Positions 1 to 8,806 of a stretch of 39,173 bases of DNA are shown here, piece by piece; positions within the stretch are counted from its first letter, which is position 1; every line of letters begins with the position of its first letter. The position numbers and the translations under genes were made by a program. This DNA is from Deltaproteobacteria bacterium UBA6930 (lineage in GTDB: Bacteria; Myxococcota_A; UBA9160; UBA6930): NCBI GenBank assembly GCA_002450755.1, contig DKAI01000098.1, positions 1 to 39,173 on the forward strand. Direction: 5' to 3'. A model generated the notes under the pieces. The model saw only the letters and a program-made list of their open reading frames with translations, was not told where the DNA came from and did no database searches.

Positions 1-1185
1 TGTCTCGAATTATTGCACTTCCATATCGGCTCACAGATAACAACAATTCGTGCTCACCGGGATGCTCTGCGCGAAGCAAGTCGAATTTTTGTAGGACTTC
101 ATGAACTCGGTGCGAAACCGAGGATGCTCGATGTAGGTGGTGGACTAGCCGTTGACTACGATGGATCTCAGACAAATTTTCACTCATCCAAAAATTACTC
201 CGCTCAAGAATATGCTAACGATGTCGTATCTGAAATAAAAAACACCTGCGACGAAGAGGGCATCGACCATCCGGATATTGTCACAGAGTCCGGTCGTTGG
301 ATGACGGCCCACCATTCTGTACTCATCTTTGATGTCCTCGGTGTTGATGAAGTTGGAGTGGATCCGCAGCCGGGTATAGCAAACCAAGATGACGCACGGG
401 TTATACAAAACATGTCAGCTATATGGAGAAATATCTCGCGGAAAAATATCCTCGAATCTTACCACGATGCCATTCAACTAAGGGAAGATGCAACTACCTT
501 CTTCTCTCTTGGCCAATTAAGACTGGAAGATCGGGCGCGTGCGGAACGACTTTTCTTTTCATGTGCGAAAAAAATCCAACGCACTGCCCTGGAACTCGAC
601 ACGCTTCCTGAAGAGCTAGAAGAACTAGAGCGCGGCCTCGCCGATATTTACTTCGGAAATCTTTCAATTTTTCAAAGTGCTCCTGATCACTGGGCAGTCA
701 AGCAACTGTTCCCAATCGTCCCAATTCACCGACTAGATGAAAAACCAACCCGTCGCGGCGTGTTTGCAGATCTAACGTGCGATAGCGATGGAAAGATCGA
801 CCAATTCATCGATCAACGTAACGTTAAAGATGTTTTGGAACTGCATAGCTTTCAAAATGAACCATATTTCATAGGGCTCTTTCTTGTAGGGGCATACCAA
901 GAAATCCTTGGTGATCTGCATAACTTATTTGGAGACACTGATGCCGTTCATGTTCGGCTAGGCGTCGATGGGGGGGTTACCATAGAGCATGTAGTCGAAG
1001 GTGACGCAATCAGCGAGGTAATGGCCTACGTTCAGTACGAGCAGATAGCTTTAGTAGAAAAGTTTCGGAAGATTTCCGAAACAGCGCTCAAGAAGGGGAA
1101 CATTACCATCGAAGACTCGGAGCGGTTAAAACGGCACTTCTCAGATGGTTTATCGGACTATACGTATTTGAAGAGAAATCTCTAA
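1..1185 (+). CDS. speA: Biosynthetic arginine decarboxylase, C-terminal part (5' end outside window)
   Basis: The reading frame is already open at base 1 and runs 395 codons, so the N-terminal part (roughly 240 residues compared with E. coli SpeA) lies upstream of the window. SpeA is a PLP enzyme that decarboxylates arginine to agmatine, the first step of the agmatine route to putrescine. Visible family motifs: LHFHIGSQ at the left edge, DVGGGLAVDY, TESGRWMTAHHSV in the PLP-barrel half, the DLTCDSDGKID motif that carries the conserved cysteine, and GVDGGVTIEHV close to the end. It ends 6 bases before the xthA ATG, so the two are probably co-transcribed. The C-terminal fragment of agmatine deiminase, the next pathway enzyme, lies at the far right edge of the window on the other strand. 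Identification is secure; only the N-terminus is missing. Confidence 0.95.
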   Translation, partial: CLELLHFHIGSQITTIRAHRDALREASRIFVGLHELGAKPRMLDVGGGLAVDYDGSQTNFHSSKNYSAQEYANDVVSEIKNTCDEEGIDHPDIVTESGRWMTAHHSVLIFDVLGVDEVGVDPQPGIANQDDARVIQNMSAIWRNISRKNILESYHDAIQLREDATTFFSLGQLRLEDRARAERLFFSCAKKIQRTALELDTLPEELEELERGLADIYFGNLSIFQSAPDHWAVKQLFPIVPIHRLDEKPTRRGVFADLTCDSDGKIDQFIDQRNVKDVLELHSFQNEPYFIGLFLVGAYQEILGDLHNLFGDTDAVHVRLGVDGGVTIEHVVEGDAISEVMAYVQYEQIALVEKFRKISETALKKGNITIEDSERLKRHFSDGLSDYTYLKRNL

Positions 1186-1191
1186 AAAGTG

Positions 1192-1986
1192 ATGGAAACG
1201 ATTCGCATCTACTCCTGGAACGTAAATGGGCTTCGAGCCTGCGAAAAAAAGGGATTCTCCAAGTGGCTTTCCCAATCTGAAGCAGACATCATCGGACTGC
1301 AAGAAGTACGAGCTTTACAAGAACAATTGCCCGGGGAAATAATCGACCCAAAACCATTTTCGAGTCATTTTTCACCAGCAGTTCGCCGTGGATACAGTGG
1401 AGTTGGGATATATACCCGAATACCTCCAAAAACCATCCAAATTGACTTAGGCGAAAAAAGTTTTAATGAAGAGGGGCGTATCCAAATTGTTCAATTCGGT
1501 AGACTCATCATCGCAAATGTTTACTTCCCGAATGGGAATGGCAAGAACCGAGACAACAGCAGAGTTCCTTTCAAGCTCGCTTTTTACAGAAGAGTATTTG
1601 AGCACGCCGAGGCTGCCCGAAAGGCAGGAAACAGAGTCCTTGTCATGGGTGACTTCAATACCGCTCACACCGAGATTGATCTTGCCAGGCCAAAACAAAA
1701 TCGAAAAACAAGCGGATTTCTAAATGAAGAACGCCTAGAGCTAGACCATTGGATGGCTTCCGGATGGATCGATACTTTCCGTGTGAACGAGAAAGAAGGC
1801 GGGCATTACACATGGTGGAGCCAACGTGCAGGCGCTCGAGAAAAAAACGTAGGATGGCGAATCGACTACATACTTGCCTGCCCAGAGGCCATGAAATTCT
1901 TTCAGGGCGCTTTCATAAAACCTGACGTGAGAGGTTCCGATCATTGTCCCATCGGAGTTGACATGAATCGCATGATCCTTGAGTAG
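1192..1986 (+). CDS. xthA: Exodeoxyribonuclease III / class II AP endonuclease
   Basis: This 264-residue protein is full length for the ExoIII family, which cuts DNA 5' of abasic sites and degrades 3' ends in base-excision repair. Seen in order: SWNVNG with Asn10, GLQEVRA with metal ligand Glu38, YSGVGIYTR, NVYFPNG, MGDFNTAH with Asp154 and Asn156, the aromatic TWWSQR block, RIDYIL, and the terminal GSDHCPIG with Asp250 and His251. All catalytic residues are present. I chose the ATG at 1192; an in-frame GTG directly before it would add one residue. It follows speA by 6 bases, and its stop is 14 bases from the stop of the convergent acyl-CoA synthetase gene, with no visible hairpin terminator between them. 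Confidence 0.95.
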   Translation: METIRIYSWNVNGLRACEKKGFSKWLSQSEADIIGLQEVRALQEQLPGEIIDPKPFSSHFSPAVRRGYSGVGIYTRIPPKTIQIDLGEKSFNEEGRIQIVQFGRLIIANVYFPNGNGKNRDNSRVPFKLAFYRRVFEHAEAARKAGNRVLVMGDFNTAHTEIDLARPKQNRKTSGFLNEERLELDHWMASGWIDTFRVNEKEGGHYTWWSQRAGAREKNVGWRIDYILACPEAMKFFQGAFIKPDVRGSDHCPIGVDMNRMILE

Positions 1987-2000
1987 CGACCAGGACAAGT

Positions 2001-4163
2001 TTATATTTTGTCTCGATATTCAGCATATTCGCAGAGCACGCGCAAACAATCGATAGCTCGGTGCGCACTCGAATAACACAAGAACCCTGTATCTCGAACT
2101 CCCTTTGGACCTGCATTCCCATATTCGCGATCGGTATGAACCAGCTCGCTCGCTGTCAGAACAGGCTTCTGGTACCGTTTTGCAGCATCACTTGCGGCTT
2201 CAGCGTAGCGACGATCCTGACGTGTATGAAACTCCACAATGCGATCCAGGCCGTATTCGGGAAAAAACTCTCCTGATGAAAACGCATTTGCCTGACCAGA
2301 CTGAATACCTATTCCAAGGTAAATCACCGCATCGATTCCAGGATGACCACAGACCAAGTCCATTACTTCCGAAATCGTATCTCGAGTTTCGCCGCCTGCG
2401 AGATCGATTGGATTAGCCTGGCTCCACCGAGGAGGAACAAGCTTAGATATATCCGTCTTAAGATCTTGCGGAAGCTGAATTAAGTCGAGGTTTGCCCTTG
2501 TGCATGCATCCGCAGCCAGCACACCCCAACCACCAGCAGTGGTAAAAATCACCGTGCGTCTGCCTTTGGGAAGTGGCTGGGTTGCAAAAGTAGCCGCATA
2601 CTCGAAGGCGAATTCGACTGTTTGCGCACGAACGATACCCAGCTGTCTACAAATGCCGTCAAAAATACGATCGTCGCTCGCAAGTGAACCAGTGTGGCTT
2701 GCCGCCGCACGTGCACCAGCCGCTTCGGCCCCACCCTTCAAAAGAACGAGTGGCTTTTTCGAGGTCATTCTCTCGGCTGCCTTAAACAGACTTGCTCCGT
2801 CGCCGACCCCCTCTAGATAAGTGAGGCCCACAGAAGTCTCGGGATCATCCGCGAAATATTCGAGGTAGTCGGGCAGAGCGAGTTGTGCAGAATTTCCAGC
2901 TGCAATCGCTTTGGAAACTCCCACTCCAGTGGAAACGGAATAGTTCAAATAACTGGAAACCAAATTTCCACTCTGACTGGCAACCGAAATGCTTCCCTCA
3001 GGCGGATACGGAGCCACTATTTGGGCACACATAGTCACCGGAGTTGATATTACGCCTTGACCATTGGGACCTGCTACGACCATTCCCAGGCCCTCAGCAG
3101 TCTTAACTAACTCGTCCTGCCTACGACGACCTTCCAGACCAGTCTCCGCGTAACCACCGCTCGCGACAAAGGCAGCTTTTACTCCACGCGCAGCACTGGC
3201 CCGAAGGAGTTCAACATTAGATTCATTGGGAGTACAAACAAAAATCAGATCGGCAGCTCCGCTAGGAACTTGAGAGACACTTGTAAGAGTAGGCGTCCCT
3301 AATACCTCGGCCCCGTCCCGATTAATGGCATACAAGTTCCCTGAATAACCAAACCGTCGAAGATTGTGGTAGGCAACAAAGCCAAATTTTCCCGGATGGG
3401 AAGATACTCCAGCAACGATGATGCCCCTTGGATGGAATAGTGGTCTGAGTCTGTCCACCGTCTTGCTATCAGGCCTTTCATTGACCTCAACGTCGTTATC
3501 GGGTTCTGTATCTCCCTGCTCCACAAGAGCATCAACTGCGATGGGCTGGTCACCATTAATTATTAAAGGATTGAGGTCAACGGAAATTATTTCAGGGTGG
3601 TCGAATGCAAGTCTTGAAAGGCCTAGAAGAACGTTCGCTAGCGCAGTGCGATCAACAGCAGGCTCTCCCCTAAACGAAGAGGTCACAATGTGTGATGCCT
3701 TCAGACCGTCCACAAGAGTCAAGGCCTGAGTTTTCTTCAACGGCAGGCGAGCAAATACCGCATCGCCAATCGCCTCGGTAAGAATACCACCCAAGCCGAG
3801 CATTACACACGGACCGAAATTAGGATCGCGTACAATTCCTGCTATTAATTCTCGTCTACCTTCGACCATCTGGGCAACAAGTACACTCACATCCCCATCA
3901 TCTTTTGTTGCTTTAGAGAGGAGATCTCGTGCGGCTACTTGAACTTCTTCAGGACCCTTTAGATGAAGCCTTACGAGACTTCTCTCAGTCTTATGAGCTA
4001 TCCCTTCGCCACAAAGTTTGAGAACCACGGGGTATCCAATTTTATTCGCTTCTTCGACGGCTTCAACCGGCGTACTCGCGAGCGATTCCTTTGGAACTGC
4101 TACACCATATTCCGCGATTAGCTCTTTCGACAAGAACTCTGAAAGTGTCCGAGTTGATCTCAT
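2001..4163 (-). CDS. NDP-forming acyl-CoA synthetase (acetate--CoA ligase, ADP-forming family), permuted order
   Basis: This 720-residue enzyme combines the alpha and beta parts of the ADP-forming acyl-CoA synthetase superfamily, which interconverts acyl-CoA, ADP and phosphate with acid, CoA and ATP through a phosphohistidine. The ATP-grasp region comes first (about residues 1-215, ending DLNPLIINGDQPIAVDAL). It is followed by a CoA-binding Rossmann domain (about 238-365, PRGIIVAGVSSHPGKFG) and the ligase-CoA domains (about 385-720). The phosphorylated histidine is probably His490 in ASHTGSLA. E. coli PatZ has the opposite order and a GNAT domain; no GNAT domain is present here. The gene starts 34 bases after the upstream thiolase, so both probably serve one acyl-CoA degradation or activation pathway. 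The substrate acid cannot be told. No clear Shine-Dalgarno precedes the ATG. Confidence 0.88.
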   Translation of the reverse strand: MRSTRTLSEFLSKELIAEYGVAVPKESLASTPVEAVEEANKIGYPVVLKLCGEGIAHKTERSLVRLHLKGPEEVQVAARDLLSKATKDDGDVSVLVAQMVEGRRELIAGIVRDPNFGPCVMLGLGGILTEAIGDAVFARLPLKKTQALTLVDGLKASHIVTSSFRGEPAVDRTALANVLLGLSRLAFDHPEIISVDLNPLIINGDQPIAVDALVEQGDTEPDNDVEVNERPDSKTVDRLRPLFHPRGIIVAGVSSHPGKFGFVAYHNLRRFGYSGNLYAINRDGAEVLGTPTLTSVSQVPSGAADLIFVCTPNESNVELLRASAARGVKAAFVASGGYAETGLEGRRRQDELVKTAEGLGMVVAGPNGQGVISTPVTMCAQIVAPYPPEGSISVASQSGNLVSSYLNYSVSTGVGVSKAIAAGNSAQLALPDYLEYFADDPETSVGLTYLEGVGDGASLFKAAERMTSKKPLVLLKGGAEAAGARAAASHTGSLASDDRIFDGICRQLGIVRAQTVEFAFEYAATFATQPLPKGRRTVIFTTAGGWGVLAADACTRANLDLIQLPQDLKTDISKLVPPRWSQANPIDLAGGETRDTISEVMDLVCGHPGIDAVIYLGIGIQSGQANAFSSGEFFPEYGLDRIVEFHTRQDRRYAEAASDAAKRYQKPVLTASELVHTDREYGNAGPKGVRDTGFLCYSSAHRAIDCLRVLCEYAEYRDKI

Positions 4164-4197
4164 AAAGTCTTTACGTTACCAGCTAGGTGAACTTTAT

Positions 4198-5385
4198 TTA
4201 GCAAGCCTCAAACAGTCCCGCTGCGCCCATACCTCCACCAACACACATTGTTACGATGCCATATCGGCCTCCTGTACGACGTAGTTGTCGAAGAAGTTGG
4301 CCGACCATCCGGGAGCCTGTCATTCCGTATGGATGACCGATCGAGATCGAGCCCCCTAGCGGATTTAATTTCTCGTCAGGTATATTTAATTCCCGTTGGC
4401 AGTAAAGAACTTGAGAAGCAAAAGCCTCATTCAGTTCGACTATATCAATGTCATCCATCGTCAGACCTGCTCGATCCAGGAGTTTCGGAACAGCATATAC
4501 AGGCCCAATCCCCATCTCGTCTGGGTTACATCCAGCCACCTGAAGGCCTCTAAAAACTCCCATGGGATCGATGCCCAGTGCATCCGCGCGGTCAGAAGAC
4601 ATGACCACGGTTGCCGAAGCACCATCGGAGAATTGAGAGGCATTCCCTGCAGTAACCGAGCCATCGTCCTTGAAGGCCGGTTTCAAATTCTGCAAATTCT
4701 CAATGGTCGTACCCGGCCGGTTGCACTCATCTTGTTCGCACAAATGTCCTTCTTCGGCCTGGTAACTACCATCGTCCTGCTTTACACCTCGAGTGACCGT
4801 AATTGGAGAAATACACTCGGCGAGCACTCCCTCCTCCTGTGCTTTAGCAGTAAGCTCCTGAGACCTCACCCCGTATTGATCCTGATCTTCACGACTGATT
4901 CCGTACCGGTCTGCCACTACTTCTGCCGTCATGCCCATACCCATATAAATTCCGGGCCACATTTCCGAAACGCGTTTGTTGGGAATGTCCTTAGTGCGCA
5001 TCTTGTCATTTTGCACCAAACTAATTGATTCTGTTCCGCCCCCCAAGGTTACGTTACAGCCATCCACGATTACGCGATGTGCTGCCATAGCAACAGCCTG
5101 CAGCCCTGACGAACAAAAGCGGTTAACTGTCGTAGCTGCAACTGAAGCATCTAAGCCTGCTCCAAGGGCAGCAACTCTCGCCACATTGGAACCCGCAGGG
5201 CCCTCCGGAAGGGCGCAGCCCATAATCACGTCCTCGATTTCATCTTTGTCCAAATCTGGGACCTGGTCGAGTGCGGACACAATGGCATGTGAAGCGAGGT
5301 CATCCGGCCGTGTCATGTTATATGAGCCTCTATAGGACTTTGCTAAAGGGGTTCGAGCGTTAGCTACTATGACTGCTTCTCTCAT
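4198..5385 (-). CDS. Acetyl-CoA acyltransferase (thiolase)
   Basis: This 395-residue thiolase has the usual family length. Thiolases cleave 3-ketoacyl-CoA with CoA, or condense acyl-CoAs, through an acyl-cysteine. The acyl-accepting Cys91 lies in NRFCSSGLQA. The NEAFASQ motif, the catalytic histidine in SIGHPYGMTG and the second cysteine, Cys381 in MCVGGGMGAAG, are all present. The ATG at 5385 is preceded by GGAG at suitable spacing. Being upstream of the acyl-CoA synthetase on the same strand with a 34-base gap suggests an operon for fatty-acid or branched-chain acyl-CoA breakdown. A FadA-type degradative role is the simplest reading, but an acetoacetyl-CoA thiolase role cannot be excluded from sequence. 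Confidence 0.93.
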   Translation of the reverse strand: MREAVIVANARTPLAKSYRGSYNMTRPDDLASHAIVSALDQVPDLDKDEIEDVIMGCALPEGPAGSNVARVAALGAGLDASVAATTVNRFCSSGLQAVAMAAHRVIVDGCNVTLGGGTESISLVQNDKMRTKDIPNKRVSEMWPGIYMGMGMTAEVVADRYGISREDQDQYGVRSQELTAKAQEEGVLAECISPITVTRGVKQDDGSYQAEEGHLCEQDECNRPGTTIENLQNLKPAFKDDGSVTAGNASQFSDGASATVVMSSDRADALGIDPMGVFRGLQVAGCNPDEMGIGPVYAVPKLLDRAGLTMDDIDIVELNEAFASQVLYCQRELNIPDEKLNPLGGSISIGHPYGMTGSRMVGQLLRQLRRTGGRYGIVTMCVGGGMGAAGLFEAC

Positions 5386-5503
5386 TGTGTCTCCAACTAG
5401 TTGAGGGTCTTTTCAGTGATGTCTAGGAAGCTTATCCTAGCCCGTAACGTACATCTCGACCGCCTAATGAACTCTTTCAGAGAATTTTTAGCTGGCAAAT
5501 TCA

Positions 5504-5531
5504 CCGATTTGAGAAAAAGTCCCTAAATCGG
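5504..5531 (+). promoter_or_regulatory. Inverted repeat in the 5' leader of the AGCS symporter gene
   Basis: A perfect 7-base inverted repeat, CCGATTT (5504-5510) and AAATCGG (5525-5531), with a 14-base loop, ends next to the ribosome-binding site (GAGGGGG at 5533) of the symporter gene. It could be an operator or an mRNA hairpin controlling translation initiation. I see no glycine riboswitch core in this leader. Function is inferred from position only. Confidence 0.4.
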
Positions 5532-5544
5532 CGAGGGGGAAAGC

Positions 5545-7023
5545 TTGAAACCCGATCCGGACCCAAAGGGGATTTTTGCCGAACTAGATCTTTTCTTCGA
5601 TCAATGGGTCGTAAACCCCATCGAGTCCACTTTCTTCTGGGATATCTATTTTTGGGACAATCATCATCCCGAAGACTTAAAGATTCCTCTACTAATACTA
5701 TGGCTCGCACTGGGATCAATCTTTTTCACCTTTCGGTTTGGTCTGATTAATATTCGCTGCTTCGGACATGCAATCTTGTGCCTTAGGGGGAAATTTACAT
5801 CTCCGAATGAAAAAGGGGAGATAAGTCATGCACAGGCACTATCTGCGGCTCTTTCCGCGACCGTTGGCCTGGGAAACATTGCAGGAGTAGCTTTTGCCGT
5901 ACACATGGGAGGGCCAGGAGCAATCCTTTGGATGATCCTCGCTGGCTTTTTAGGTATGAGTGCCAAATTTGCGGAATGTGCGCTCGGGCAAAAGTACCGC
6001 ATTACCAGAGAAGACGGCCACCTGTCAGGCGGCCCTATGCACTATCTCGCAGAGGGCTTGTCCGAACTCGGCCTAGCTCGACTTGGAAAAGTATTGGCGA
6101 CCATTTTTTCAATCCTCTGCGTGGGCGCCAGCCTCGGAGGGGGAAACATGTTTCAGGCAAATCAAGCTTATGCCCAAGTTTCGGGTGCAATACCTTTCCT
6201 GAGCGGCAATATCGGCTCTGCCCTTTTCGGCTTATTACTCTCTTTTGCAGTCGGCTTGGTCATAATTGGAGGGATAAAGCGAATCGGAGAAGTAGCCGGA
6301 ATCTTAGTCCCTTTTATGTGCGGGATTTACTTTCTCGCTGGAGCGATTGTACTTCTAGCGAATTCAAGTGAGATTCAAAAGGCTCTCGAAATCATATTGC
6401 GGAGTGCACTTGGACCCGAGGCGGCCGCTTGGGGCGGTGGTACTGCGGTGTTAATTCAAGGGTTTAGGCGCGCCGCCTTTTCGAACGAAGCCGGGGTTGG
6501 CTCCGCGCCAATTGCTCATTCTGCCGCCACCACGAACGAACCAATAAGGGAAGGCCTAGTCGCCCTTCTTGAGCCCTTCATTGACACAGTAATTATTTGC
6601 ACGATGACGGGACTCGTAATCGTCGTAACCGGCGCCTATCTACAAGAAGATCTTAGCGGGGGAATTCTAATGACATCCTGGGCATTTAATACTGTTATTC
6701 CAGGGTTTGATATAGTCCTCTCCGTAACTGCTGTCCTTTTTGCCTACAGTACGATGATATCTTGGAGCTATTACGGAGAGCAGTGTTGGGCGAACCTCCT
6801 GGGGAGCTCGACCATCCGAATCTACAAGGTACTTTTTCTACTTTGTGTTTTGCTCGGTTCTGTTATTAGTGCGCGCGCAGTACTTGACTTTGGGGACCTG
6901 ATGCTTTTAGGAATGGCTTTCCCCAATATAATCGGCGTTTGTCTGCTTTCCGGAAAGGTCAAAAAAGACCTCGACGCCTACCTTTACCGATTTAAAAACG
7001 GTGATTTTGTTTCCAAGACCTGA
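5545..7023 (+). CDS. Na+:alanine/glycine symporter (AGCS family)
   Basis: This 492-residue inner-membrane protein belongs to the alanine/glycine:cation symporter family, which imports small neutral amino acids with Na+. A 45-55 residue hydrophilic N-terminus is followed by about ten hydrophobic segments. Family motifs are present: FRFGLINIR, SATVGLGNIAGVA, GGPGAILWM, GGPMHYL, FSNEAGVGSAPIAHS and a late YYGEQC. The start is TTG, chosen because GAGGGGG lies 5 bases before it and because the family N-terminus VDQWVV... follows shortly. A 7-bp inverted repeat sits just upstream. It is transcribed away from the thiolase gene across a 159-base intergenic region. Exact substrate (alanine, glycine, serine or glutamine) cannot be told. 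Confidence 0.95.
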   Translation: MKPDPDPKGIFAELDLFFDQWVVNPIESTFFWDIYFWDNHHPEDLKIPLLILWLALGSIFFTFRFGLINIRCFGHAILCLRGKFTSPNEKGEISHAQALSAALSATVGLGNIAGVAFAVHMGGPGAILWMILAGFLGMSAKFAECALGQKYRITREDGHLSGGPMHYLAEGLSELGLARLGKVLATIFSILCVGASLGGGNMFQANQAYAQVSGAIPFLSGNIGSALFGLLLSFAVGLVIIGGIKRIGEVAGILVPFMCGIYFLAGAIVLLANSSEIQKALEIILRSALGPEAAAWGGGTAVLIQGFRRAAFSNEAGVGSAPIAHSAATTNEPIREGLVALLEPFIDTVIICTMTGLVIVVTGAYLQEDLSGGILMTSWAFNTVIPGFDIVLSVTAVLFAYSTMISWSYYGEQCWANLLGSSTIRIYKVLFLLCVLLGSVISARAVLDFGDLMLLGMAFPNIIGVCLLSGKVKKDLDAYLYRFKNGDFVSKT

Positions 7024-7093
7024 AATACATTTATTCCGGATTACTAAATTCACTCCTGCCTCAAGCTCATCTCTCTTTCACGCAAGACTTTGA

Positions 7094-7099
7094 TAGTAT
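7094..7099 (+). promoter_or_regulatory. -10-like hexamer 6 bases before a start codon (possible leaderless promoter)
   Basis: TAGTAT stands exactly 6 bases before the GTG at 7106 of the AGPS-like oxidase gene, which has no Shine-Dalgarno sequence. The same TANNNT-N6-start arrangement recurs before dapL, pabB and the DHH gene. No recognisable -35 box is seen. Confidence 0.4.
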
Positions 7100-7105
7100 A
7101 TCCAC

Positions 7106-8728
7106 GTGCAAAAAAGAAAATTCTGGGGCTGGGGAATCGAAGGTGGCGGGCCATCTCAGGAGGATATTGACCAGTCAATATCCTCGGTAGAAAAGCGCCT
7201 CGGTACATCTCTGCCTCGAACCGCGGAACCTCCGAAGGAAAATGAATTAAATCTCCCATCGATCCGAATAAAAGTTCCGGCGACTCTCTCTGCCATCTGT
7301 AGAAATTCTCCCTGGGAACGTGCGGCGCACCACTATGGCGCAAGCTATAGGGATGTAGTTAGGGCATTTAGGCGGGAGTTTCCGAAACCGCCTGACTGGG
7401 TTGCATATCCTCAAAGCGAAGGGGATGTGAGCTCTATTTTAGATTGGTGTGGCGATAATAAAGTCGCGGCAATACCTTTCGGAGGAGGCTCGAGCGTGGT
7501 CGGAGGAGTTGAAATGCCCTCCTTAGACTCGGGAAACTACGAAGGCGCAATAAGTATCGACCTTTCGAACCTCCGAAAGGTTATGGAAATAGACAAAACA
7601 TCTCGCGCTGCTCGTATTCAGGCAGGCATTCTTGGTCCGGATTTGGAAAACCAACTAAGGCCTCATGGGCTAACACTGCGACATTTCCCACAATCATTCG
7701 AATTTTCTAGCCTTGGTGGATGGATAGCCACACGTTCAGGAGGACACTTTGCCACGGTTTACACCCACATTGAGGATCTCGTTGAGTCAATCAGAGCCGT
7801 AACCCCTTCTGGAATCTTAGAAAGCAGGCGGCTTCCAGGGTCTGGCGCTGGGCCGAGTCCTGATCGAATGCTTGCCGGTTCCGAGGGGATTCTCGGAATA
7901 ATCACGGAAGCGTGGATGCGCCTTCAAGACCGACCAAAATTTAGAGCTTCTGCAGCAGTTCTATTTCCCGAACCTAATGGATTCCTCAAAGGTGCAGAAG
8001 CCGTTAGAGAAGTTTCACAAAGCATGCTTTTCCCAACCAACTGCCGCATTTTGGACAAAACAGAAGCCTTTAACAATGGCGTCGGGAATGGAGATTCCGC
8101 CGTCTTGATTCTAGGCTTCGAATCTGCAGATCATCCCACCGATAAAATTTTAGAACGAGGAATCGAAATCTGCCGTGGCGCAGGAGGAACAATCCCTGAC
8201 AACCAGATAAACTCGCAATCCGGCGAGAGCTCATCGGTTAATCGAGAGGGTGCGGCTGGAGCTTGGAGAAAAGCGTTTATCGAAATGCCTTACATTCGAG
8301 ATGCTTTGGTGGGTCATTCGGTAGTCGTAGACACTTTTGAAACGTGTATCACGTGGGACAAATTTCCTTCTTTTCACAAGAATGTTACCGCTGCTGTAGA
8401 GAAGGCTCTTCAAGAAATTTGTGGATCGGGATCGGTCTCGTGTCGCTTTACACATGTTTACCCGGACGGACCTGCTCCCTATTATTCGATCACCGCTCCG
8501 GGTATTTTTGGTTCAGAACTCGAGCAGTGGGATGAAATCAAAGCTGCCGCCGCCGATATCGTGATCAGCGAAGGTGGCACTATCACTCACCACCATGCAG
8601 TTGGAAGGGATCACCGACCCTGGTACGACCAACAGCGCCCTGATATCTTTGCAGATGCGCTTAGGGCGGCTAAACAAAACATTGATCCTGGGGCAATCTT
8701 AAATCCAGGCGTACTCTTAGACCCGTAG
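7106..8728 (+). CDS. FAD-binding oxidase of the alkylglycerone-phosphate synthase type
   Basis: This 540-residue protein has the VAO/PCMH flavoprotein fold: a FAD-binding half (about residues 90-270; PDWVAYPQ, IPFGGGSSVVGG, SLGGWIATRSGGH) and a C-terminal FAD-linked oxidase half. Features typical of alkyldihydroxyacetone-phosphate synthase are the N-terminal FWGWG motif, the HVYPDGPAPYYS segment and the histidine triplet His495-497 in THHHAVG. AGPS swaps the acyl chain of acyl-DHAP for a fatty alcohol to make ether lipids. Bacterial relatives are often unassigned and some act on other hydroxy acids, so the reaction is inferred. The GTG start is placed just before FWGWG, which is near the family N-terminus. 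It lacks a ribosome-binding site but has a -10-like hexamer 6 bases upstream. Confidence 0.82.
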   Translation: MQKRKFWGWGIEGGGPSQEDIDQSISSVEKRLGTSLPRTAEPPKENELNLPSIRIKVPATLSAICRNSPWERAAHHYGASYRDVVRAFRREFPKPPDWVAYPQSEGDVSSILDWCGDNKVAAIPFGGGSSVVGGVEMPSLDSGNYEGAISIDLSNLRKVMEIDKTSRAARIQAGILGPDLENQLRPHGLTLRHFPQSFEFSSLGGWIATRSGGHFATVYTHIEDLVESIRAVTPSGILESRRLPGSGAGPSPDRMLAGSEGILGIITEAWMRLQDRPKFRASAAVLFPEPNGFLKGAEAVREVSQSMLFPTNCRILDKTEAFNNGVGNGDSAVLILGFESADHPTDKILERGIEICRGAGGTIPDNQINSQSGESSSVNREGAAGAWRKAFIEMPYIRDALVGHSVVVDTFETCITWDKFPSFHKNVTAAVEKALQEICGSGSVSCRFTHVYPDGPAPYYSITAPGIFGSELEQWDEIKAAAADIVISEGGTITHHHAVGRDHRPWYDQQRPDIFADALRAAKQNIDPGAILNPGVLLDP

Positions 8729-8794
8729 TAATCTTTTCCGATGCTCGCGCTGTAAAACCTTAACCGCGGAACTACAAAGAAAGAATGCCCGCGC

Positions 8795-8800
8795 TATGGT
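8795..8800 (+). promoter_or_regulatory. -10-like hexamer 6 bases before dapL
   Basis: TATGGT lies exactly 6 bases before the ATG of dapL at 8807. The intervening CGGGAT contains only a GGG that sits too close to the ATG to be a good Shine-Dalgarno. This fits a leaderless or near-leaderless transcript. No clear -35 box. Confidence 0.35.
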
Positions 8801-8806
8801 CGGGAT

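Noticed and set aside
4396..5028. 210-codon plus-strand frame inside the thiolase gene
   Set aside because: It is antisense to a thiolase with all catalytic residues intact and has no domain I recognise.
5386..5544. Glycine riboswitch before the AGCS gene
   Set aside because: I looked for the conserved riboswitch core and did not find it; only a simple inverted repeat is present.
5928..6371. 147-codon plus-strand frame inside the AGCS gene
   Set aside because: Overlaps the symporter in another frame; Arg/Ser-rich with no motif.
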